Positions 1 to 11,000 of a stretch of DNA of 64,000 nt are shown here, one piece after another. Location: the NCBI GenBank assembly GCA_014526335.1, contig JACTAT010000051.1, positions 4,695,864 through 4,759,863 on the forward strand. Reading direction: 5' to 3'. The DNA is from Chrysaora quinquecirrha. Lineage: Eukaryota > Cnidaria > Scyphozoa > Semaeostomeae > Pelagiidae. A program made the position numbers and the translations under genes. Below the pieces are notes generated by a model. The model was not told where the DNA came from, made no database searches, and worked only from the letters and a program-made list of their open reading frames with translations. The number at the start of each line of letters is the position of its first letter. Positions within the stretch are counted from its first letter, which is position 1.

Positions 1-655
1 AGGTGGGACCCGGGACCCTTAGGGTGGGACCCTAAGTGGGACCCTGAGGGTGGGACCCTAAGTGGGACCCTTAGGGTGGGACCCTAAGTGGGACCCTGAC
101 GGTGGGACCCTTAGGGTGGGACGTGGGACCCTTGATTAATTCTCACCGCGTGCGTGCCAATTTTGCTGAGAAATTAGTCATTCGTGCCTGGTCGTGATTG
201 AAACCGAGAAAGCTCTTTTGAAAATATATCCTAACGGGCATAAACATTAAAATGAAAAGAACAAATAGAAGCTGAAACATTTTTATGAGATATTAACCGA
301 AAGATGGCAAATTTTTTACTGTCCACTTCATATTCGACTGCACTTTCCAGCAGTCATCATCAGAGAAAAATTCCAAATTTTTAACATTTTGGATATAGTA
401 TTATCAAGAGTTTCATAGAATAAGATCTAAGCGGTCATAGAAAATAGAAAATCAATTATAAAATTGTGCCAGTTATTACAGGGAGTGTCTTACATAAAAC
501 TACTTTTTTTATTGATTTTCAGATTTTCATAAAACCGAGAGTCCCACTTAGGGTCCCACCCTAAGGGTCCCACTTAAGGTCCCATCCTCAGGGTCCCACT
601 TAGGGTCCCACCCTAAGGGTCCCGGGTCCCACCTAGGGTCCCGCGTCCCACCTTT
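1..655. repeat. Inverted-repeat element built of GGGACCC/CCCTAAG units
   Basis: The first ~135 bases are a degenerate tandem array of a unit like AAGTGGGACCCTTAGGGTGG. Bases ~540-653 carry the reverse complement of the same array, with about 400 bases of unrelated AT-rich sequence between them. This is a terminal-inverted-repeat (MITE-like) layout with unusually long, internally repetitive arms. The left arm starts at base 1, so the element may extend beyond the window. It probably sits in an upstream intron of the Rab1 gene. No open reading frame is recognised inside. Confidence 0.7.
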
Positions 656-690
656 CTGGTATGCCAAATCCTCAAGTACCAATGAAGGAT

Positions 691-865
691 GACGCCAATT
701 TGTCATGCGTCAAGCATAAGCTTGACAATAGAATCCATTGTATGAGGACCTTTGTTCCTGTGCAAAATACACGTCTCAGGACGCCAATTTGTCATGCGTC
801 AAGCATAAGCTTAACAGAATCAATTGTATGAGGACTTTAGTTCCTGCGGAAAATTCACGTCTCAT
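691..865. repeat. Tandem duplication, ~89-bp unit, two copies
   Basis: The segment beginning GACGCCAATTTGTCATGCG at 691 is repeated from 780 with a few substitutions and a small deletion. No coding potential is seen. The rest of 866-1626 holds nothing recognisable apart from AT-rich, presumably intronic sequence of the Rab1 gene. Confidence 0.75.
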
Positions 866-1626
866 GTGTCATGAGCTAGAAAAACATGAGCTAGAAAACC
901 ATGGAAACTATTGAATTAAGGGTGCGGTTCTACCTTTTGGGCGCGGTTCGACTTTTTGATTCCACTGGTTTTAAACACGTTATCAACTACGTTGCTACGG
1001 TGAATAAACTTGTTCACTTATACCAACATATTTCCATGTTTTGATCCATTGATTTTATCAATACCATTTCACATTAAGGAGAACTGTTTTGTGTTTTTGA
1101 TGGTGCTTTGCAAAAACTGCAGTGTCCTAATAAGAATGACCCAATGGCCCAATATTGTATAGGAAGCAATAGAGCTTCTGAAACAATAGAAATTTAAGAA
1201 GCTTCACTCTGGATGTCAATGGTGAAATTAGTTGAACAGAGCCTAGTCTTTTGGCATTGCTTTTTTGGAAATCTGAATGGGAAACGCATCCTGATAATAA
1301 ATCTAAGGACCAGAAAGACAATAGCAAGAGATGGTTCAGTGTTAGGCATATTATTGACAATTTTTGGTCGTGACTTACTGCTCCACATCTCTGCAACAGC
1401 CATTACCATTGAAATTTTAGAAATTAAATTTTAAGACTTGAACATTTGACATAATGGGATCAAAATGTACCAATCAGAATGTGAAGTGGCATGGTATTTT
1501 CAAGGCCAATTGTCTTCCGGGAGACAGTGGGAAGACCTATAGAAGGTGACCTAGACATTTGATAATTCAGTTTTTTTTTACATTTTTGCTTGTGAGTTCT
1601 CTTGATTTTCTTTTGCAATTTTGAAG

Positions 1627-2413
1627 GAATCATTCCAAAATGTCAAGCAATGGTTACAGGAGATTGACAGATATGCTTGTGAGAGTGTGAACAAATTGCT
1701 AGTTGGAAATAAATGCGATCTCACCACCAAGAAAGTTGTTGACTACACAACAGCAAAGGTAAATACCAACCATTTTAATGGTAAAAACAAAATAAACATA
1801 AAACAATATTTGCTTGACGCTAATGCAAAGTGAAAATAGCTCCGAAATTTCTACGTTTTGGCCTTGCCTTGCCCCGTAATTGCACAATTTTGGCCTTGCT
1901 TTAATGACGTTCTTGATTGGTAACACCCTCATTCAAAGATCTGATATTTCAAAATTGATGTAGCTTCAAGTCATCTTCATTTGAAATGCATTATTTTAAT
2001 GACATCTTAAATAATCATATTGTTGTTATATATCTTGTACAGTGGATCGATCCTCCATGTGCACTTTTGAGACTAACTTTAGCAAAAGAATCACATCTGG
2101 AGCAAAGATACTTGCTTGTTTTGTAGCAAAAATAGTTGTTCTGTGGTGTCCCTTTATTATTAATAATTAACTATTTTAAACTATTTTCAATATTTTTATT
2201 TTTGATTTTGAATAGGAGTTTGCTGATTCATTGGGAATACCATTCTTAGAAACAAGTGCAAAAAATGCCACAAATGTCGAACAAGCATTTATGACAATGG
2301 CTGCAGAAATAAAGAGCAGGATGGGGCCTCCGCAGACAGCTGTAGATCCACAGAAGAAAGTCAACATAAACTCAACTAGTGCTGTGAATAAACAGAGTGG
2401 TGGTTGTTGTTAA
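1627..2413 (+). CDS. RAB1A: Rab1 small GTPase, 3' part (last two coding exons)
   Basis: Two exons, 1627-1758 and 2216-2413 (stop TAA 2411-2413), joined in phase 0 across a GTAAAT...AG intron. They encode the C-terminal ~109 residues of a Rab1-type GTPase of the ER-Golgi transport system. Exon 1 carries the guanine-specificity motif NKCD (in [21 protein letters not shown]). Exon 2 carries the second base-contact motif [14 protein letters not shown]. The protein ends in GGCC, the double-cysteine geranylgeranylation site. The N-terminal half (P-loop, switch I and II) is not in the window; the preceding exon, expected to end near VYDVTDQ, must lie upstream of base 1. Rab1 versus Rab35 or Rab8 is decided by the WLQEIDRYA and [10 protein letters not shown] segments. 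The gene appears intact; a likely polyadenylation signal is at 2988-2993. Confidence 0.93.
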
Positions 2414-2987
2414 ATTAAATACCTGGTTATTTCTATTGTTTTGTTAAGAAAGCTTCTCCCTAATTTCATTGCTGATCTATATGAACTAAAATCGCCTCTA
2501 TTTAGTGCACAACTGCAAACCTCTTGAATTTAAGTGTAAACATTATAGTAAGTGGGTATTGTCTGATGGTTGTAAAGTGGTTTATTTCACTATAACCGTT
2601 TAGTGTTTGAATTTTGGGTTGGTTGTCAACTATACATAGAGTAAAAAATATGGCAATTTGACAAGCGAAATCAATAAGTAATGCTGACTTACTTTGTTTC
2701 AACTGAAGCTATTAAATGTTTTGAAGTATATTCCGATGTTTAAGTATTTGTTTAGCTATCCTACCATTTATACATTGTAATCTAAAACGATCTTTGCCTT
2801 TTTCAAAATTTCGTAACTGTTAAAAATTCTGCATTTAGCTAAATAGCCAGAATTATTTTTGTAGATTTAGATTTATAACTTCGAAAGACTTGTGTTGATG
2901 TCTTGAATTGTTCAAACATGCCATTTTGTTGGGATAGCAAAACAAAATATATACCATGTATTCTGGAAGTCATTTTAATAACTACCA

Positions 2988-2993
2988 AATAAA
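2988..2993 (+). terminator. Candidate polyadenylation signal of Rab1
   Basis: An AATAAA hexamer lies 575 bases after the Rab1 stop codon in AT-rich 3' UTR-like sequence. It is the first perfect hexamer noticed there on the plus strand. Assignment to Rab1 is inference. Confidence 0.4.
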
Positions 2994-4153
2994 TTGTAAT
3001 TTGCCAAATTATGATTAGAATTTTTCATGAATGTAGAAACTTGAGAGTTCTTTGGTACTTTTGTTTTTCTTATTGACTAAAAATAACTGCGTTGCGTATG
3101 AACCAATTCATAAGCGAGGTGATAGTTAACGTTATGGAAAAAGGTGGGTAATTATAAAGGTGCGTGCGAGCTGTTATTTAGAATCTTCGTGTTTGCTGTC
3201 TTTTTTTCGCGTGTTATTTAGAGTATCGAAAAATCAAACGAGGGTAGATTTAGGCATTAAGTAAAGCCTTATTTTCTTAACGAATCACAATATATACATC
3301 TTTTTTATACGAACAACCTTTATAAGAAACACCATGCTGAAATTTGGGTCAAACTTTTTGTTATCTCTGAAGGTATTTGAGGTGTGCACACGCAAAGTTC
3401 ACCAGCGTAAAGCCCTTAGCCGGAAACGCATTTTAAACATGCCTTCGAGAAGGGTAGGGAATGACGTCAGTGAAAAATCACTTCAAATAGTATAAGAAAC
3501 AGGCAGGTTGAAATCGAAACCAAGTATTCTTGTAAGAAGAAAAACGTGTTGCTTAACTACCATCACTGTCAAATTAACGTTTAAGTCACTGCTTCGATGT
3601 CAGTTTTATTAACTTAATAAGTCTTTTGTTCACTCGTCCACAATGCTTGAATTCTCGTCCGTGACTGTTACCTTTCTTGCCGCAAGAGACATCGAAGTTT
3701 TTCACTATGTAATCACACATTTAATGGAAACTGAGACATGGAGATTTTCATTTATGAAACATGTACTTATTAAGCCAAAAGAACTCATTTGGTTAATTTA
3801 TGTGGAATATATTATTCAGTCGTAACAAAATTTTATACCTATCATGTTAACGTTCGTATCTCATAAATATACGTTTCTAATTGTCAAGAAATAATCAGTC
3901 TATATGGATATGGTTAATCTCATTTTATTGCATTATCTTCTTAATTATGTACAAGTAATATCCGCAATTCTTTCGCTTTTAACATCTCCCTGTCGTCATT
4001 AACAGTTATAACATTAACGTTATTCTAAAATATCGAGGCTGCAAAAGTTTAATTGACAAGTATGAAGAAGTAAGTTATTTATCTGAGCCGTTTCGAACAG
4101 ATCAAATATGGCCAAATGTCTTCCTCTTGAGTTTATTTATTTTGCTAAAATTT
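2994..4153. other. Intergenic stretch between Rab1 and BBIP1
   Basis: No gene is recognised. The sequence is AT-rich, with a full TGACGTCA (CRE-type) octamer at 3462-3469 and a 60-codon open frame at 3643-3825 that resembles nothing familiar. The octamer could mark an unannotated promoter, but nothing downstream supports a gene. Confidence 0.4.
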
Positions 4154-4402
4154 TTATTCGTCCTCAGGTTCTGCATGACGCATTATCTCTCTTTGTTGTT
4201 CAAGCAATCTTTCTCGCATTTTCTCCTCTTGCTCTTGCCTTTTCACAGCTTCCTGTGCTTCTTTTTGCATCTGCTCTAACTTTTCCAAAGTGACAGATTT
4301 CATTGGCAATATCTTAGGCTTGCAAAGGACAGGCATTGGTGTCTGTTCTGTGTATAAAAGGCCTTGTTTTGGCAGTACTTCCATCAGATGTTCGTCCGCC
4401 AT
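4154..4402 (-). CDS. BBIP1: BBSome-interacting protein 1 (BBIP10)
   Basis: Single-exon 82-residue reading frame with ATG at 4400-4402. BBIP1 is the smallest BBSome subunit; the BBSome moves membrane proteins into and out of cilia. The diagnostic core is visible: EVLPKQGLLYTEQ, then VLCKPKILPMKSVTLEKLEQMQ, followed by a basic and acidic coiled-coil tail (residues ~38-75). In the vertebrate protein the same core reads close to VLPKQGPLFVED and LCKPKLLPLKSLTLEKLE. The length fits the family (about 90 aa). It is divergently placed against presenilin, whose ATG is 627 bases away, suggesting a shared promoter. No frame defect is seen; an additional 5' exon cannot be excluded. Confidence 0.9.
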   Translation of the reverse strand: MADEHLMEVLPKQGLLYTEQTPMPVLCKPKILPMKSVTLEKLEQMQKEAQEAVKRQEQEEKMRERLLEQQREIMRHAEPEDE

Positions 4403-5029
4403 TGCTGTGGACGAAAACGAAAACTACAATTTTGGTAAATAACATGCGCTAGGCTTACAAACAAAAATCAATCAATATGCATATGTTAAAACAAACGCTG
4501 TGACTAATTTTGAGCCATGTTATCCTTAATAATCCTTGTTAGTTAGCGACGCTTCACATGTTTCTTGGAAACAGCAGTGGGAGCTCAGCTGTGTTTCTGG
4601 GCGGTGATGATAATTTTTCAATAAACTCTCCCACCTCCCTTCTTTATAGCAGAGGAAATTGCTCCTTGAAGACTTCCCTTTACTTACTCAGATTTGATTT
4701 TGAGTGTCACGAATGCGCTAACTGATAAGATTATTTGCTCAGTAAAGTTTTGACTTAGTTGGTCTTGCAAATATAAAGGGGGAAGTGGGCGAGCGCAGGT
4801 CCAGGAGTCTTGGGGATGGGGTGAGGGGCTATTGCATAGTTTCATTCTCATTTTTGCACATGCGCTGCGCCAATGCGCGGAATAAAATAACAAACAAATG
4901 ACTCGATGATGACGTCACGACCAGTAATGTCGGACGGTCTTCTCAGCTCGCAGCGAATAAATTTCTAAATGAAAGAAACTTGAATTTAATTCTGAATAAA
5001 ACTCTATCAAGCCGAATAGATTCTAACAA
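4403..5029. promoter_or_regulatory. Divergent promoter region BBIP1/PSEN
   Basis: The interval separates two head-to-head start codons. Near the presenilin side it contains a CCAAT box (4870-4874) in a locally CpG-rich stretch and a perfect CRE palindrome TGACGTCA at 4910-4917. No TATA box is obvious. The bidirectional role is inference from geometry. Confidence 0.5.
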
Positions 5030-8000
5030 ATGCAAGCTTCCGAAACTGATGACTCAACAGTGGATGAGAATACTCAACTTCTAAGTAGCTTCAGCAATAT
5101 GTCTGGTGAACATGAACCTCAGCTGAGTTCTGGCCTAGGCCACAGTCAGGCTTCTCAGAGGGATGATCCGGTAATTTATAGGCATAAGCCTTAATAACAC
5201 CTCTTTAGTAAATATTATGTGTTCATGCACTGCCTATTGTTAAAATTTTGATCTCTTTAGTAATGCTTTGTTGCTGATTTGATTATTTTGTTATTTAGAA
5301 AGTTATTAGAAACCTTTTGTTTATGCATTGTTATTTATTTTATTTATTTATCTATTTTATTCGTTCATAATGGACTAGATACCTAACTAACGATTTCCAA
5401 ACTAAAGGGGCATATTTATGTGTGCCTTTATTTGAGTGGCATTTCACTCCTCAAAAAGCATAGGCACCATACAAGTTTCCTATAAAACAAAAGGATTCTT
5501 ATAGGAATCTTGCTTATAAAATGATTCTTTGAAGGTACTGTGGCATTGTGGTGTAATCCAGCTGGCTCATGGTGTCTAGAGCTCAGTGTGGTTAGGGTTC
5601 AAGCCTAGCCACAGTAGCGTCACAGCCAGGATCGAGGTCTCGATTAGTGAACCTACTACTGAGATCCTAGCAGCTGGCTGTATGAGATGAGGGTTTACAA
5701 GATTCCACAGAGTGAATTGTCTCTAAGTTTATTTACGCTCTTTACTTACTTATTTGGATATCAACAGATGAAAAACAAGTGATGCATTGTCCATATAAGC
5801 TAAGATTTTAAAAGATGATAACAAAGCATTTTATTGCAGGATGGAAATAGTAGAGGCAGCAGATTAAAAAACCTGTTTAGAAGAAAAAGAGAGAATGACG
5901 AGAGTTCAGGTGCAGAGAGAAGCCCACAAAGAAACGTCCCTAATCCATCTCCAAATAATGAAGAGGAAGATGGGCACAATGATGAAGAAGAGTTGCACTA
6001 TGGTGCAAAAAGTGTACTCATGTTGATCACTCCAGTTTCTGTTTGTCTTCTTGTGGTTGTTGCAACAATATCATCTGTGACGTACTACTCTACAAACCTT
6101 GAGAGAACCTACTTGTAAGTATAAATATGTTGTTTGGTATGGCAGGTTTGGAAATATTGGCAGAAATTAGAGAAAATGTTGCGGATTGATGCAAAATAAG
6201 GACAGGTCTTAAGATTGTCCTGAGAGTCAGCCCAGGTCCTGGGGAGTAGATAAAAGCCGGGCACCCAGGCTTCAAAAGTGTTTTTGAACCACACCCCTTT
6301 TTCTCAGAACCCCCTTTGAAGGTGCTGTGGCGTCGTGGTGTAATCCAGCTGACTCATGGTGTCAGAAGCTCAGTGTGGTCAGGGTTCGAGCCCAACCACA
6401 GTAGCGTCACAACCAGGGTCGAGGTCTCGATTAGTTAACCTACTACTGAGATCCTAGCGACTGGCGCTAAAACACCATTTCACCTTCACCTTCACCTTCA
6501 CCCTTTCCAAACAGAACTGAACTGCTGAGAACAAATTTGATTGGAGTGATTTATTGCATTTACACCTAATATTTCAGCAGCTCTTTTAGTACAAAGGATC
6601 CTATTAAGTTTCTTACTGTTGTCAATCTTTCTTGGACATTTATTTCATACTCAAGCAGCTTGTCATATGGTCTCCTTAGTCCTTTGTGTCAAGTATGAGG
6701 ATATTTTATGACAACAGGCCAATTAGTCGTTTTAACATATATTCAAGTTGTTCCAAAACCTTGCAATGAAAGTTTAAAGAAAGTATATCTCACAGTTGGT
6801 CCCAAGAGTGTCCTGGGTGGCACCCTGGCTGCACTTCCCTCTTGGTGCCACGTTTAATAAGCCCCATTTGTATCAACTACACACATTATAGCTGCTCTAA
6901 GTGTGAAAAAATCTTTTAAATAAAAGCCATATTGGGACAAGAAATTCACCTAAATACAGGTAACATTTGCAGAAACAAAAGATTACAAACTTTACAGCCC
7001 CTTATATATTACCAATTTCCTTTTTAGGATTTACACCCCTTTTAGAGAAGAGAGCACCAAGACAGCAGGAGAGCGTGCAGGATTTGCATTGTTGAATGCC
7101 TTGATTGTTATTGGCGTAGTTCTGGTGATGACAATTTTTTTGGTACTCTTGTACAAATACAGATGCTACAAGGTATGTTTCAGTCATTTATTTTCAAACA
7201 CAAATGTTGTTATAAAAGCTGAAATTGGGAGTTTTATATATGCATTGAAAAATTTCTTTTCAGATAATCAGTGGCTGGTTGATTTTGTCATCCCTAATGT
7301 TGCTGTTTTTCTTCAGCTATGTTTACTTCCAGTAAGAGATGTTTATTTGTCTTTATTATCCTTTAGTTAGTTTATTACTATTCATTGGTACTATCCTCAC
7401 CAATTTCCACAAATGTATATTGCTCCAATTACCCACAGGCTGCCACCCCTTTAGATTTGCTCTGGATATACCCCCAAACTCTGAGCTTTCCAATTCTATT
7501 GATGGAAATTCATTCTTCATGCCCCACCCCATTTGGAATGACCTGAATTTTCTCCTGCTATATACTCTTAGGTGCCAAATAAACCTCCCCGATTTATTAA
7601 TTTTGGGCTTTTCCCCAACCCCCCGACCTTATTAGGACCCCCTACCTGTTTATCAATTTTGGAAGAAAAAATTTCAATTGTGAAAGGAGTTGACTCATTT
7701 ATTAAATTTCCCCATCCCCCTGACCTTTTAAGGACCCCCCATTTATTAAATTTTCAAAAAGTTTCCCACCCCCTATTTATTTGGCACCTAAGAGTACTTC
7801 CAAAATACAAATAAAAGCCACTGTAAGCATTTACCTGGTTAGTAAATGAGGTGAAAGGCAATAGGCTGGGCTTTGTGCAAACCAAAATACACTGCGTTAA
7901 CAAACTATTTTTGCTTTAGGGAGCTCTTCAAACTGTATAACATTGCAATGGATTACTTTACGATGGCATTGTTTATATGGAATTTTGGTGTAGTTGGAAT

Positions 8001-11000
8001 GATATGTGTTCACTGGAAAGGTCCCCTAAGACTGCAGCAAATCTATTTGATCTTAATTAGTGCCCTTATGGTAGGTATTCCAGAACTTATTTTGCTATCG
8101 TTGCTAGTTTAGCTCGGCCAAGACTCTTTACTGGTGAAATCAACATTTTTGACAATAAATTCAGACTCTGCGTTCGAGTTTGTTCGTATGTGATCATAGC
8201 AGTCGAAAGTAATCAGAAAATCAACACTTTAATCTTATTTTCATTTTACAGGCTCTTGTTTTCATCAAGTATCTCCCTGAATGGACATTGTGGTTTATTC
8301 TTGGTGCTATATCCCTTTACGGTAAGCCTTTAATGTTTAAGTGAAACTCGTTTCCTGCTTTCTATATCTTTCCTCATCCCATAACTTCTCTAACCTTGCA
8401 ATCTCTCTACTTTATTCTCGTTTTCCTCTGATTTGATGCCAGCCTAATATCTAAAATTTAATGGCATTAGACCAATAAGAGAGTGACTTGAGCCATCCTA
8501 GCTTAATGCCTGTCAAGTTTCAAACAATCAATCTGTTGGATGGTTGTGGAATTTTACTGGTTTATAAAGCGATCGAAAGCAACATAGAGCATTAGCTCTT
8601 AGTTTTTATCTTCAGAATAATTGAAAGAGTACGGCCCCGTTCACATGGGTACTCAGTCGTACCGTTCCATTGTCGTTCAATTTATGGAACAAAAAAACTA
8701 GCTGTTCACACCATCATCGTTCCATTTAGGTGTTTCGTAATCCGTTTTACACAACCCGATTCGGTAGACAGGAAAGTTCTTTTTCTAACTTTAGTAAGCT
8801 CCTTCAAATAAATTCCTCTGGTTACCGTGTTTGTTGAACCCTGTGAGCGGATTGGTGTTCAAAACATAATACAAATCCAGCTTCTTATTTCTGATTGGCT
8901 CTTTCCACATTTGGATACATGTTTCCCCGATTTCAATTGTTTCATTATGTTTCAAGTATTTTATACTCTGAAGCGTGTTAAGCTTTCAGTATTTGTGGTA
9001 GCGGATTTGAATCATGCGTTTGGTATTCTTAGCAACACTGAGTAATTTTCTCTCTTTTTTCAGACTTTCTCGCTGTGTTGTGTCCAATGGGGCCATTAAA
9101 CATGCTTGTATCTCTTGCTCAAGAAAGAGATGAACCATTGTTTCCTGCCTTGATTTATTCGTGTGAGTAAATAATAGCAAGAAGTATTGTAATGTGTCCT
9201 GTAGTGTGTCTTCGGCGAAACTTTTCAAAAATTTAACGAATTTACGTTTTGCATTGAAGCAATAGGTATAGTATTCTTGAATTAAAATGCCGCAAGATGT
9301 TGATTTCGAGAAACCTTTGTGACGTTATATTATCAGAAGACCGTAATTCGTTGTTATTCTTCCAGAAATTAAACTACAGAAACTTTTGAAGAATTCAACC
9401 CGACGACGCTATTGCTTTATAGATCTGTACACATGTACCAGCTAAAACGCGTAACAATAGCATAATTCCCCCCCCCCCACCCCATTGCTTTACTGTTGGA
9501 TCGTTTGGATAAATGTTGGATGAGAAGTTAGATCCGCTTTTTATTAGCTTAGGCCCCGTTTAAACGGGAACCGATCCGAGTTGACCCGTTCCCAAGAAGG
9601 TTACGATACGCTTTTCGTTTAAACGGGTGCGCATTGATCCGTTCCTTTTGGGACCGGGATCGTATCTCTTTGCGGGTACGCTTGCAAAGCGGATCCATTT
9701 AGTTCCTTTCCCGATAATCGTACCCATGTTTACCTTTTGGATCCGTATCTTTTTGGCACCGGGATCGTATCTCTTAGCGGGTACGCTTGCAAAGCGGATC
9801 CATTTGGTTCTTTTCCCGATAATCGTACCCATATTTACCTTTTGGATCCGCATCATTTTCTCTCTTGTAAACGGTTTTAATTATCCAAGGATATTAAGAT
9901 CATGAATCATTGGTTCTTTGGAAGTTTAACAGTTTTATTGCTATGGCCAGAAACAGACCTTGCGTTATAGAATTAATATTTGTTTTGATTTCGTTTGCAG
10001 CAACAATGTTATGGACCGTAGGCATGGCTGATAGGGCTGAACGTGATAGAGACCCAGAAAGAAACAGAGAAGATTGTGATGAATATGATACAAATACAGC
10101 CAGTAATGAGGGACATCATGAAGCAGCAAGAGCACTGAATGGTAGAGACAACCAACAACATGCTCCTCGTCAACAATACCAAGCTCAAGAAGAACGTATG
10201 TCATGTTTGTTAATAAGCCATTGATGTATTTTGTTGTCCTAAAGCCTGGAATGGAGTTTATTATATATTGGGATCAATACTACTCCCTATCGGGAAAATA
10301 CGGTAATGAGGGTTGTTTAGGGGGGGTTTCATGTTTCATTGAAACAATCCCTTTGTTCCCTGGACTTTTGTAGGATTATTTTCAGACTGATATCTCAGCA
10401 GATTGATAGGGGGGATTTTACCTGATCCCTGTTTTCCGATGTTCCGTTGTTTCCGTTTATTTTTGGCCTTGTTCCCTTGTTCCCCTGGATGCATTTCGAA
10501 TGTTCCCATATGTCCCAGAAACCCTAAACGGTCTTGATCCTCGGTAGTTCTTACATTGTGGTATTGTATCTGTAGGGCCCCTCCCCTAGGTGGGATGTAG
10601 ACTTGTCTAGTTCACGCTTCGATTTTCGATTTGTCGGTCCACCACTCAGAACTAAGCAACGGTGAGCAACAATTATTGTGTATAAAAAAACGGTAGAAAG
10701 CAACAACAGCATCGAGCGAAATACTGGGACTTACGCAGTGAGTCTAGCTGGGATTTTTTGCTCGAAATGCGTTTATAAAAAGATGTAACAAAAAGTTCGA
10801 AGATGGAATAGAATTCTGCTCGTGGGCCGTAAAATATATTGCCTCAAATTGGCTGATATGTCCATAGGTAGATGCCCCAAACCCTGTCTCTGTCTATTGA
10901 AGTCGTTTCGTCTTTCTAATGCAAGTTTTTCACACTTTTCAACAGGCGGAGTAAAGCTTGGTTTGGGAGATTTCATATTTTACAGTGTTTTGGTTGGAAA

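Noticed and set aside
1..140. Telomeric repeat (TTAGGG)n
   Set aside because: The hexamer occurs only inside a longer GGGACCC-type unit and the array is mirrored at 540-653; there is no pure hexamer run.
3643..3825. 60-codon frame as a small gene
   Set aside because: No recognisable similarity, no splice or polyadenylation context; only the CRE octamer at 3462 hints at transcription.
9560..9905. Frames of ~95 codons on both strands
   Set aside because: They translate the 105-bp tandem duplication of a MITE; the repeated peptide reflects repeated DNA.
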